NCBI RefSeq assembly: GCF_041261205.1
Contig: NZ_JBGCCH010000016.1
Span: forward strand, 1 to 64,000
Reading direction: 5' to 3'
Length of the DNA stretch: 64,000 nt
DNA from: Catenulispora sp. MAP5-51
GTDB taxonomy: Bacteria; Actinomycetota; Actinomycetes; Streptomycetales; Catenulisporaceae
The notes below the pieces were generated by a model. That model worked only from the letters and a program-made list of their open reading frames with translations. It was not told the DNA's origin and searched no databases. A program made the translations under genes and the position numbers. Below are positions 41,138 to 61,900 of the stretch, in pieces (the first letter of the stretch is position 1; every line of letters begins with the position of its first letter).

Positions 41138-41763
41138 CCCTGCTCCGGGACGGGTTGATCAGGCTCCTGACGGCCTACGGCCTGGAGGTCGTCGAGGCGG
41201 TGGACAACGGCCCGTCCCTGCTGCAGGCCCTGATCCACCACAAGCCGGACGTCGCGGTGGTCGACGTCCGGCTGCCGCCGACCCAGACCGACGAGGGGCT
41301 GCGCGCCGCGGTCGAGGCCCGCACCCGCGTACCCGACCTGCCGGTGCTGGTCCTGTCTCAGCATGTTGAGCAGCTGTACGCCAAGGAGCTCCTGGCAGCC
41401 GGCGGCGGAGGGCTGGGCTACCTGCTCAAGGACCGGGTCTCGGACGTGAACCGCTTCGTCGACGCGGTCAAGACGGTCGCGGCCGGCGGCACGGTCCTGG
41501 ACCCGGACGTCGTGAACCAGCTGCTGTCGCGGCACTCGAACAACAGAGTCCTGCAGAACCTGACCCTGCGCGAGCGGGAGGTCCTGGCCCTGATGGCCGA
41601 GGGCCGCACCAACGCCGGGATCGCCAGCCGGCTGCTGATCACCGACAAGGCGATCAGCAAGCACATCAACAACATCTTCTCCAAGCTCGGCCTGCTGCCG
41701 CACGACGACGACAACCGCCGCGTCCTGGCCGTGCTCACGTACCTCAACGAGATGGTCCCGTGA
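41110..41763 (+). CDS. NarL/LuxR-type response regulator
   Basis: This 217-residue regulator has a receiver domain with Asp52 as phosphorylation site (VAVVDVRLPP), the acidic ED pair at 7-8 and a Lys in LLKD. A LuxR helix-turn-helix closes it (LTLREREVLALMAEGRTN, then SKHINNIFSKLGL). GTG start inside the end of the kinase gene, giving translational coupling. Likely target: its own operon including the P450, possibly also the divergent starter operon. Confidence 0.9.
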   Translation: MRVVIAEDLTLLRDGLIRLLTAYGLEVVEAVDNGPSLLQALIHHKPDVAVVDVRLPPTQTDEGLRAAVEARTRVPDLPVLVLSQHVEQLYAKELLAAGGGGLGYLLKDRVSDVNRFVDAVKTVAAGGTVLDPDVVNQLLSRHSNNRVLQNLTLREREVLALMAEGRTNAGIASRLLITDKAISKHINNIFSKLGLLPHDDDNRRVLAVLTYLNEMVP

Positions 41764-41801
41764 TCGAAACACCGCCCTGATACCGGGTTGAGGAGTCGCT
41801 C

Positions 41802-43001
41802 GTGTCCGAGATCGATCTGCCGTCCTTCCCGTTCCCGCACGACCACCTGACCCCCTCCCCGGCCTACGCCGAGCGGCGCGCCTCCTGCCCGCTCGGCCGG
41901 GTCCGGCTGCCCAGCGGCCACGCCGCGGTGCTGCTGGTCACGCACCCGGACATCGCGGCAGCGCTGGCCGACTCCCGGCTGTCGCACACCGTGACCGGAC
42001 CGGATGCCCCGCGCTCGACTGTCCAGCCGAGCTTCTTCAACGACCCGCGCAGCATGAACACCATGGACGGCGAACCGCACCTGCGGATCCGCCGCATCGT
42101 CGCCTCGGCCTTCACCCCGCGCGCCGTCGACCGGCGCCGCCCGGCGATGGAACAGGCCGCCGCGGGCCTGCTGGACACCATGGAGCGGGCCGGCGCGCCG
42201 ACCGACCTGATCGCCGACTACTGTTTCCCCCTGCCGGTGCTGATCATCTGCCGCCTGCTCGGCGTGCCCGAACGCGACGCCCTGCGCTTCCGCGACTGGT
42301 CGACGGCGTTCCTTTCGGCCGCGGACATGAGCGTCGAGGAGCGGATGGGACGGATCGGCGAGTTCGCCGCGTACATCGCCGGCCTGCTGGCCCGCCACCG
42401 CGCGACCCCGGGCACGGACCTGGTCGACGACCTGATCGCGGCCCGCGACGGCAGCGACCGGCTCTCCGAGGACGAGCTCGCGTATCTGACCACAAGCCTG
42501 ATCGCCGGCGGCAACGAGACCACGGCGAACTCACTCGGGCGCGCCGTCCTGGCACTGCTGAGCGAGGGACGCGAGGCGTGGGAGCAGCTGGTGGCCGATC
42601 CGTCGCTGATCCCGGCGGCGGTGAACGAACTACTGCGGCACAACGTTCTGGGACCGGGCGCCTCGCTGCGCATAGCGACGGAGGACGTCGCGTTGCCGTC
42701 GGGCACGATCACGGCGGGCGAGGTGGTGGCGATCGTGGGCGTGTCCGGCCAGCACGACGAGCAGGTCTACCCCGAGCCGGAGCGGCTCCGCTTCGACCGC
42801 ACCACACCGGCGGAGCTGGCCTTCGGCGGCGGCCCGCACTACTGCCTCGGCGCGCATCTGGCGAAGGCCGAGCTGCAGATCGGGCTGCGGCTGCTGATCG
42901 AGCGCTTCCCGAAGCTACGGCTGACCGTCGACCCCGCGGATCTGCGGTTCACCGACGGGGAGATCCTCAGCTCCCTGATTGAGCTACCGGTCAGCTGGTA
43001 G
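41802..43001 (+). CDS. Cytochrome P450 (two-component operon)
   Basis: This 399-residue P450 shows the I-helix motif AGGNETT, ExxR as ELLR and the heme loop FGGGPHYCLG with Cys at about 348. GTG start with GAGGAG seven bases upstream, 38 bp after the response-regulator stop, so probably co-transcribed with it. Presumably a tailoring oxygenase for the macrolactam. It is not closely similar to the P450 at 31622-32821, so two different oxidations are likely. A strong hairpin follows its stop. Confidence 0.92.
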   Translation: MSEIDLPSFPFPHDHLTPSPAYAERRASCPLGRVRLPSGHAAVLLVTHPDIAAALADSRLSHTVTGPDAPRSTVQPSFFNDPRSMNTMDGEPHLRIRRIVASAFTPRAVDRRRPAMEQAAAGLLDTMERAGAPTDLIADYCFPLPVLIICRLLGVPERDALRFRDWSTAFLSAADMSVEERMGRIGEFAAYIAGLLARHRATPGTDLVDDLIAARDGSDRLSEDELAYLTTSLIAGGNETTANSLGRAVLALLSEGREAWEQLVADPSLIPAAVNELLRHNVLGPGASLRIATEDVALPSGTITAGEVVAIVGVSGQHDEQVYPEPERLRFDRTTPAELAFGGGPHYCLGAHLAKAELQIGLRLLIERFPKLRLTVDPADLRFTDGEILSSLIELPVSW

Positions 43002-43007
43002 GGGCTC

Positions 43008-43050
43008 GGCGCCTGCTGCCGACACCATCACCGCCGGCAGCAGGCGCCGG
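43008..43050 (+). terminator. Hairpin after the second P450
   Basis: A 15-bp perfect inverted repeat (43008-43022 against 43036-43050, CGGCGCCTGC... type) with a 13-nt loop starts seven bases after the P450 stop. No T-run follows, as is common for actinomycete terminators. Confidence 0.65.
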
Positions 43051-43052
43051 AC

Positions 43053-43100
43053 CGGATTCAGCCCTCCGGTCCGGATTCAACGCACCGGGCCGGATTCAGC
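43053..43100. repeat. Three CCGGATTCAxC direct repeats
   Basis: CCGGATTCAGC or CCGGATTCAAC occurs at 43053, 43072 and 43090, spaced 18-19 bp apart, between the P450 hairpin and the end of the small membrane-protein gene. Function unknown. Confidence 0.6.
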
Positions 43101-43501
43101 GCACCATGATCGCGGTCAAGATCACCCCGGCGAGGATCACTGTCATCACGGCGATCGAGGCTGCGATCCCCCGTCGCCGGATCATCGGATACCGAGGGTG
43201 ATCGCGGATCGCCGGATCGGTACTGCGCGGAAGGTCCTCGGGCAGCTTGCCCATCACCAACACCGCCAAGGCCATCGGCAGCAAGATGACCGCCGTGTAC
43301 CACAGCACGATCCGGCTGAACGCTGAGCCCACGGCGAGGAGCGCTATCCCCGGCGCCAGGTTGTTGCGGATGATCTGCGCGCGCTGCCACTTCGGCATGA
43401 CATACAGGACTACGCCGACCATCGCCGCGCATCCGACAGCCGCCAGCCGCCAGCGCGATCAATACGGAGATCGGGACAGCGGACAACTCGATGTGCGACA
43501 T
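43096..43501 (-). pseudogene. Small multi-pass membrane protein, frameshifted
   Basis: Two frames together make one plausible product. The first starts at ATG 43501 (MSHIELSAVPISVLIALAA). The second runs from 43422 to 43096 (MVGVVLYVMPKWQRAQIIRNN, 108 residues). The break is a tandem duplication AGCCGCC-AGCCGCC at 43438-43451; removing one 7-bp copy joins them into a protein of about 132 residues with a continuous first membrane helix. Two further hydrophobic regions follow (IVLWYTAVILLPMALAVLVMG and IAASIAVMTVILAGVILTA). No family recognised. Either a recently broken gene or an assembly error; translation from 43422 alone is possible but lacks a good ribosome site. Confidence 0.5.
43438..43451. 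repeat. 7-bp tandem duplication causing a frameshift
   Basis: AGCCGCC is present twice in direct succession. Seven bases shift the frame by one, exactly what is needed to explain the split membrane-protein reading frame. Confidence 0.75.
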
Positions 43502-43528
43502 CCCGAGATCTTCGCAGACTCCACCAGC

Positions 43529-43581
43529 GAGTCGGGCGCTTGCTGTCGGCATCAACACCGCCGACAGCAAGCGCCCGACTC
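43529..43581 (-). terminator. 21-bp perfect hairpin downstream of PKS D
   Basis: Arms 43529-43549 and 43561-43581 are perfect reverse complements over 21 bp, with an 11-nt loop (CATCAACACCG). It lies about 60 bp past the PKS D stop and 28 bp upstream of the proposed start of the small membrane-protein gene. It probably terminates the F-E-D transcript. Confidence 0.7.
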
Positions 43582-43638
43582 AGTCCCGCTTAGCCCTGCT
43601 TAGCCCTGCTCAGTCCCGCTCAGTCCTGCTTGGTCCTC

Positions 43639-43640
<2 letters not shown>
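43581..43640 (-). repeat. 10-bp tandem repeat array at the PKS D stop
   Basis: Six decamers in exact 10-bp phase run from the hairpin to the PKS D stop: CAGTCCCGCT, TAGCCCTGCT, TAGCCCTGCT, CAGTCCCGCT, CAGTCCTGCT, TGGTCCTCCT on the plus strand. The minus-strand consensus is about AGCRGGRCTR. The array joins directly to the outer arm of the terminator hairpin. Confidence 0.8.
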
Positions 43641-54322
<10,682 letters not shown>

Positions 54323-54330
<8 letters not shown>

Positions 54331-57300
54331 CTGAAACCCTCGCCGTTCCGCTCGATCCGAGCTCTCTGTCCAGCAGGTTGAACATGTCTTCCGCGGTCGC
54401 GGATTCGAGCACCCGCGCCAGGCCGGGGCCGGCGGGGCCGGTGCCGGGCGTGTCGTTCTCGGCGTCGCCGCCGGCCAGCCGCGCGGCCAAGGCCTGCAAC
54501 CGGGGCCCGAGCCGGGCCCGCTCGGCCTGCTCGGGACTGAGCCCGGCGGCCAGCGCCTCGATCCGGTCCAGTTCCGCGCTCACCGCCGCGACCCCGCCGG
54601 GCCCCCGGTCGGCCAGCTCGCCCTCCAGGAACTCGGCCAGCGCCCGCGGGTTGGCGTGGTCGAACACGACGGTGGCCGGCAGCCGGCACCCGGCGGCGGC
54701 CCCGAGCCGGTTGCGGAAGTCCACCGCCGACACCGAGTCGAAGCCGAGGTCCTTGAAACTGCGGCCGGGCTCGACCGCCCCGGACCCGTCGTGCCCGAGC
54801 ACCAGCGCCGCCTGTTCGCGGACCACGCCGAGCACGATCCGCGAGCGCTCCTGCCCGGACAGGCCGGCGAGCCGCTCTGCGAGGCTCGGGCCGGCGGCCG
54901 GGGCGTCGGCGCCCTCGCCATCGAGTGCCGCGCCGGTCAGGGCTCTGATGGCGGCGGGCAGCTCGCGCAACAACGGCCTCGGACGGGCCGCGGTGTAGAC
55001 CGGCGCGAAGCGGGCCCAGTCGATGTCGGCCACGACCAGGTGGCTCTCGTCGCGGGCCAGGGCGAGCCACAGCTCGTCGAGCGCGCGCCCGGGGTCCATG
55101 GAGGCCATGCCGATGCTCCGCAGGTGCCCGTCGGCCTCGGCGTCGACCATGCCGCCCCCGGCCCAGGTGCCCCAGGCGACGGAGGTGGCGACGGCTCCGC
55201 GCGCCCGGCGGCGTTGCGCCAGCGCGTCGAGGTAGGCGTTGCCGGCGGCGTAGGAGGCGCGACCCGAGGTGCCCCAGACGGCCGCGCCGGAGGCGAACAG
55301 GACGAAGGCCTCCAGCGGGCGGTCACCGAGCAGGCGGTCCAGGTGGTGGGCGCCGGCGACCTTGGCGCGGACGGCACGGGCGAAGTCCTCGGCGGTCAGG
55401 TCCAGGGGCGAGGAGGCCTCGGGGAACTGGCCGGCGGCGTGGAAGACGGCGGTCAGGGGTGGCTTGGGCGCGGCCGGCTGCGGCTTCGAAGCGGCTGCCC
55501 CAGGCTCGGGCTGCGCGCTCGGTGCAAGCTCGGCGAGCAGCGCCGCGACCTGCTCGGCGTCGGCGGTATCGCAGGCCTCGATGGTCACCTCGGCCCCGAG
55601 CGCCGTCAGCTCGGCTTCGAGCTCCGCGACACCGGGTGCGTCGCGTCCGCGCCGACTGGTCAGCACCAGGTGCTCGGCACCGGAGCGGGCCAGGCGCCGC
55701 GCGACGGCCGCACCGATCGCGCCGGTTCCGCCGGTGACCAGCACTGTTCCGCACGGCTGCCAGTCCTCAGTACCCTGATGCGCCTCGGTCGGCACCAAGC
55801 GCCTGGCGTAGGCCCGCGCACCACGGATCGCGACCTGGTCCTCACCATCAAGCCCGGCAAGCACCGCACACAACAGATCGCCCGACTCCGCGCCGAACTC
55901 CGCCGGCACATCCACCATGCCGCCCCAGGCGCCCGGCAGATCCAACCCGAGCACCGTGCCCGCACCCCACAAGGCACCAGCCTCGGGATCGACGTCCTCG
56001 CGCTCGTCGACGGCCACCCCGGACCGGGTCACGCACCAGAACGGCGCACCGATCCCGGCGTCGAGCACCGCTTGCAGCACCGGGATCGTCGCGTTCAAGC
56101 CCACCTGCGAGAGCACGCACGCAGGCTGCTCATCACCGAGCAACTGCGTGATCTGCGCGCTCAGCCCGGCCCGGTCCGCCTCGGCGGCGGCCACCGGAAG
56201 GCGAACGACCTCGGCGCCGTTCTTCTCGAGCGCCACCACCACCGCGTCCGCTTCGTTGTCCCCGGCAACGAGCCAGAGCCCTGACAAAGCAGGCTTCGGC
56301 GGCTCTGTCACCGGCGTCCAGCGCACCTTGTAGCGCCAGGAATCCGTCGGCGCCTCAGTGAGCACCTGCGGCTGCACCTGGTGCTGCGTCCAGAAATGCT
56401 TGTGCTGGAACGGATACGTGGGCAGGTCGACCACCTGGCCGCCCGGGAAGAACGACGTCCAGTCCGGACCGAAGCCACCCACGTACGCCTCGGCCGCGGA
56501 GAGCGCGAACCGGGCCAGGTCGCCGCCCCGGCTGAGCGTGCCGACGACCACGGCTTCGTGGTCGAGCTCGCCGCAGATCTCGCGCAGCCGCGAGGCCAGC
56601 ACCGGATGCGGACTGACCTCGACGAAGGCGCGGAACCCGCGCTCGGCGAGCTCCTTGACGACCGGCGCCGGGTCCGCGCCGCGTCCCAGCGCGGCGAGCC
56701 AGGGCCCGGACCCGGCTTCGGTCTCGTCCCAGTCCAGCAGGCCGCCGAGCGCGGTCGAGTACACCGGCAGCACGCGGTCCGCGGCGGCCGGCGCCGGCTC
56801 GGGCCGGGCCGGCAGGCCGGGTCCGTTCGCCCGCCCCAACGACACCGCCGCGCGCGCTCCGTCGGCCAGCGACAGCAGCCCGGCGACCGTCGCCGCGGCG
56901 ACCTCGCCCTGGCAGTGCCCTGCGACGGCGTCCGGCTCGACACCGTGCGCGCGCCACAGCGCCGCCAGCGCGACCTGGACCGCCCACAGCACCGGATTCG
57001 CCACTTCGAGCAGGTCCATCGACGGCGCGCCCGGTTCCCCGCGCAGCACGTCCACGACCGACCATCCCAGCCGCGGCGCGAGCTCTTCGTCGCACTCCCG
57101 CAGGCGCCGCGCGAAGGCCGGCGAACCGTCCATCAGCCCGGCGGCCATGCCCGGCCACTGCGAGCCCTGGCCGGTGAACACGAACACTGTCTTGCCTACG
57201 ACGTCCGCGTGGCCGACGACGGTTCCGTCCTGCGGGTTTCCGGCGGCCAGGGCGTCCAGCGACTCCAGCAGGTGATCCCGGTCGCGGCCGACGACCACGG

Positions 57301-58897
57301 CCCGGTGCTCGAACACCGACCGGCTCGCGGCCAGCGAGTGGCCGATGTCGGCGAGCGCCAGCTCGGGGCGGGTCCGCAGGTGGCCCGCGAGCCGTCCGGC
57401 CGCATTCGCCAACGCCGCGGGCGTCTTGGCGGCGAGCGCGAAGGGGATCGGCGAGGCTTGCTGCGGCTCGGCGGCCGCACTAACGCCTATTTCTTCGGGC
57501 TCTGATGATGTCGCGCCTTCGATTGCCGCAATTGCCGGAGCCTGCTCCAGGATCACGTGCGCGTTCGTCCCGCTGATCCCGAACGAGGACACCGCGGCCC
57601 GGCGCGGCCGGTCGAGGGCCGGCCAGTCCTCGTTCTCCGCGAGCAGCCGCACCGTGCCGCCGGACCAGTCCACGTGCGGCGTCGGCTCGGCCAGGTGCAG
57701 CGTCCTGGGCAGCACGCCGTGCTCCATGGCCAGCACCATCTTGATCACCTGGGCGACGCCGGCGGCGGCCTGGGAATGCCCGAGGTTGGACTTGATCGAG
57801 CCCAGCCGCAGCGGCTCGGCGCCGGCGCGGCGGCCGTAGACCTCGATCAGCGACTGCGCCTCGATCGGGTCGCCGAGCGTGGTGCCGGTACCGTGCGCGT
57901 CGACGGCGTCCACCTCCGCCGGGGTCAGTCCGGCCGCGGCCAGCGCCGCGCTCAGTACCCTGACCTGCGAGGGGCCGTTCGGCGCGGTGATGCCGTTGCT
58001 GGCGCCGTCCTGGTTCATCGCCGAGCCGCGGATGACCGCGTGGACCCGCAGGCCCCGGCGGCGCGCCTCGGAGAGCCGGGCGAGCACCAGGACCCCGACG
58101 CCCTCGGACCAGGAGGTGCCGTCGGCGTCGGCGGAGAACGCCTTGCACCGGCCGTCCGGCGCCAGTCCGCGCTGCCGGCTGAAGTCGACGAACATCTCCG
58201 GCGTGCCCATCACGGTCACCCCGCCGGCCAGCGCCAGCTCGACCTCGCCGCGCCGCAGCGCCTGGCAGGCCAGGTGGATGGCGACCAGCGAGGAGGAGCA
58301 GGCGGTGTCCAGGGAGATGGCCGGGCCCTCCAGGCCCAGGCTGTACGCCACCTGGCCGGAGACCAGGCTGCCGCCGGGGCTGCCCTGGAGGTAGTCGTGG
58401 TACATCAGTCCGGCGTAGACGCCGGTGTTGCTGCCGTGCAGCGCGAGCGGATCCAGGCCGGAGCGCTCGATCGCCTCCCAGCAGACTTCGAGCAGGATGC
58501 GTTGCTGCGGGTCGGCGCGCCGGGCCTCGTTGGGGCTGATGCCGAAGAACTCGGCGTCGAAGCCCCCGGCCCCGGGCAGGAACCCGCCCTGGCGCACGTA
58601 GGTCTTGCCCTCCTTGCCGGGCTCGGGGTCGTAGAGCGCCTCGGCGTTCCAGCCCCGGTCCTCCGGGAAGCCGCCGATCGCGTCGCCCCCGCGCACGACC
58701 AGATCCCACAGATCCCGCGGCCCGGCGACACCGCCGGGATAGCGGCATCCCATCCCGACGATCGCGATCGGCTCGGCCGCGGCCGCCTCCACCTCCCGCA
58801 GCCGCCGCCTGGTCTGCTGCAGGTCGGCAGTGGCGCGCTTGAGGTAGTCGCGCAGCTTCTCGCCCGCGTCCTGGGTCTCCGTGCTTCGGTCTTCCAT
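54323..58897 (-). CDS. Type I PKS protein E: KS-AT(defective)-KR-ACP module
   Basis: This is a protein of about 1524 residues with a docking helix ([21 protein letters not shown]). The KS looks active: DTACSSS Cys at about 200, HGTGT, SNLGHSQ. The AT begins normally ([11 protein letters not shown], a methylmalonyl-lineage look) but the nucleophile motif is GHCQGE (Cys at about 662). The following block of about 85 residues, including the catalytic His motif, is absent, and sequence resumes at [12 protein letters not shown] before [10 protein letters not shown]. There is no DH. The KR has TGGTGAIG, no LDD Asp, Trp in AAVWGTSG and Tyr at about 1216, so A-type. A Pro/Ala-rich insert ([14 protein letters not shown]) precedes HAAG. 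ACP Ser at about 1388. The C-terminus ([13 protein letters not shown]) fits D. I prefer ATG 58897 (AGAGG six bases upstream); GTG 58927, overlapping the F stop, is the alternative. Confidence 0.93.
56600..57185 (-). other. Degenerate AT domain of PKS E
   Basis: This span codes what is left of the AT. The N-terminal acyltransferase core is recognisable up to [14 protein letters not shown] and [18 protein letters not shown]. It jumps across the VNGP/VVSG and YASH/HAFH region to [12 protein letters not shown] and ends at [13 protein letters not shown]. Only about 94 residues separate GHCQGE from SPHPVL; about 180 is usual. Both Ser and His of the catalytic dyad are missing. The frame is intact. 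Confidence 0.9.
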
Positions 58898-58923
58898 GCT
58901 CCGCCTCTTCGCAGCCGGCCCGT

Positions 58924-61900
58924 TCACTGGACGCCCAACTCCTCGTCGAGCGCCTGGAAGAGCTCATCGTCAGTGGCCTGATCCCAGTCCTTGTCCGGCT
59001 CCTCGCCGCCGGCCGCCGCGACCCCGCCCCGGTCCTGCCACCGACGCAGCAGGCTCTCCAGCCGACTGGCGACGGTCGCCCGCCCGGGCCCGTCCGGATC
59101 GGCCGGATCGACCCCGGCCAGCAACGCCTCCAGCCGGTCGAGCTGCGCGAGCACCGGCGCGGCGGCACTGGCGGCCGCCGGCTCGATCAGACCGCGCAGA
59201 TACCTGGCCAGCGCGACCGGCGTCGGATGGTCGAACACCAAGGTCGCCGGCAGACTCCGCTCGACCAGCGCACCGAGCTGGTTGCGCAACTCGACGGCGG
59301 TCAGCGAGTCGAAGCCGAGCTCGGAGAACGCCCGATCCGCCCGGATCGCACCCCCGGAGGCATGCCCGAGAACCGCGGCGGCCCGACCCGCGACGACCCC
59401 GACGAGGTACTCCTCGCGCTCGCCCTCCGGCACCGCGGCCAGGCTCCGCACGAGGCTGCGTCCGGACTCCGCCGCACGCGCCTTGGGGCGCGCACCGGCC
59501 ACGCCGCGGAGCACGGCGGGGAGCTGGTCGGTACGGGCTCGCAGGGCGGTGAGGTCGAGGCGGAGGGGGGCGAGGAGGGCGGTGGGAGCAGCTGCTGGCG
59601 TGGCGTTGGCGTTGGCCGGTGTGGTGGAGGTGTTGCCGGGTGCGGCGACGTTCAGCACTTTGGCGACGGTCTGCGCGGCGGCGGCCAGCGTGGCGGCGGT
59701 TCCGGTGCGGCCAGACTCAGCACGATCGGCGCCACCGGGTGCGGCGACGTTCAGCACGGCGGCGACGGTCTTCGCGGCAGCGGCCAGAGCGGCGACCGTA
59801 CCGGTCCGGCCAGGCTGGGCAGTCGATGCGTCGGCAGTATCGGTGCCGGTGCCAGCGCTGCTCAGCGCGGCATCGAACAGCGCCAAACCCTCGGCGGCGC
59901 TGATCGGCGGCATCCCCAGACGCCGCAGCCGGCGCGCGCCGGCCTCGTCCAACTCTGCGGCCATGCCGGCGCCGTCCATCGACCAGGCGCCCCAGGCCAG
60001 TGACAGTCCGGGGAGTCCGGCGGTTCGGCGGTGCGCGGCCAGGCCGTCGAGGAATGCGTTCGCCGCAGCGTAGTCGGCCTGGCCGGCGCCGAGGACCAGG
60101 CTCGCGGCCGAGGAGAAGAGGACGAAGGCTGCGAGGTCCAGGTCGGCGGTCAGCTCGTGCAGGTACCAGGCGCCGTCGGCCTTGGGGCGCAACACGGTGT
60201 CGAGGCTCTCCGGTGTCAGCGTCTCGACCAGGCCGGTGCCGACGACACCCGCCGCGTGCACGACGGCGGTCAGCGGGTGTGCGGCCGGGATTCCGGCTAG
60301 CAGCTTGGCGACGGCGTCACGATCGCCGATGTCGCACGCGGCCACCTCGACATATGCCCCGAACTCGGCCAGCTCCGCGCACAGCTCGCGCGCGCCGGCC
60401 GCCTCCAACCCACGACGGCTGGTCAGCAGTAGTCTGCGAACCCCGTGCTCGGTGACCAGATGGCGGCTCAGCAAAGCACCCAGGCCACCGGTACCGCCGG
60501 TGATCAGTACGGTCCCGTCCGGAGCCCAGCGCGCCGGCTCGCCGACCACCTCCGGCGCGCGACGCAGCCGGGGCACCAGCACCTCGCGGCCACGGATCGC
60601 GACCTCGGGCTCGCCGGTGGCCAGGGCGTGGGCGAGCAGGTCAGCGTCTTCGGCGGCGGCGTCATCGGCGGTGACATCAGCAGCGACATCGGCAGCAGCG
60701 TCGATCAGAACAAACCGGCCCGGATTCTCCGCCTCGGCAGCGCGAATCAGACCCCAGACAGCGGCCCCGATCGGCAGCGAGTTGTCCGCGACCACCGCCA
60801 GTCGACCGTCGGAGTCCAGGTGTTCCCGAACGGCCTCAAGCACCTCGGCCAGCACCGAGCGCAGAGTCTGCGGCACATCGCTTCCGGCCTCGGCCGCGAC
60901 ATTCAGGACCCTGGCTTGCGAGCCGGCCGACCCACCAGCCGGCGCCGCCTCCCACTCCACGCGATACAGCAGATCCCCGACTCCGCGGTCGAGCTGCCCC
61001 GCGCTGATCGGACGCGCCACCAGCCCCTGAACCGTCGCCACCGGCAGCCCGGAGCTGTCCGCGAGCGTCACCGACACCGTGTCCGGACCCACCGGGCTGA
61101 TCCGCACCCGCACCGCCCCGACCCCGGACGCCGCGAGCGTGAACCCGTTCCAGGCGAAGGGAACCACCGGCTGCGGCGCAGTGTCGGACACCCCGGATGC
61201 ATCGGCCAGCAGCTGGACGTGCAGCGCCGCGTCGAGCAGCGCCGGGTGCAAGGAGTACGCGGCGGCCTCCGCGAGTGCCGACTCGGGGAGGGCGACCTCG
61301 GCGTAGAGATCCTCGCCGTCACGCCACGCGGCACGCAGACCCCGGAAGGCGGCACCGTACCGGTAGCCCTCCTCGGCCAGCCGCTCGTACCCGCCGTCGA
61401 CCTCGATCGGCACGGCGCCGGACGGCGGCCACCGCACCAGGTCCGGACCAGACCCGGCAGCCTCGACCGGCTCGGCGTCCAGGATTCCGGTGGCATTCCG
61501 AGTCCAGGAACCATCGTCATCGCGGGAGTGGATGCTGAACGACCGCCGACCATCCGCGTCCGGCCCCTCGACACTCACCTGAACCGCAGCACCGCCCGCT
61601 GGCACCACCAGCGGCGCCTCAAGCATCAGCTCCCTGACGGCCTCGCACCCGGTCGCCACCCCGGCCCGCATCGCGAGCTCGACGAAGCCCGTCCCGGGGA
61701 ACAGCACCGTGTCCAGCACCACGTGATCGGCGATCCACGGCTGCGCCGCCGCGGAGACCCGGCCGGACAGCACGACGGCATCCGTGCCGGCCAGCGTGGT
61801 GACGGCCCCCAGCAGCGGATGATCGACCGACTCCAAGCCGAGCGACGCCGGGTCGCTGTGCTCGGTCGCGGGGATCAGCCAGTAGTCCTCGTGCTGGAAC

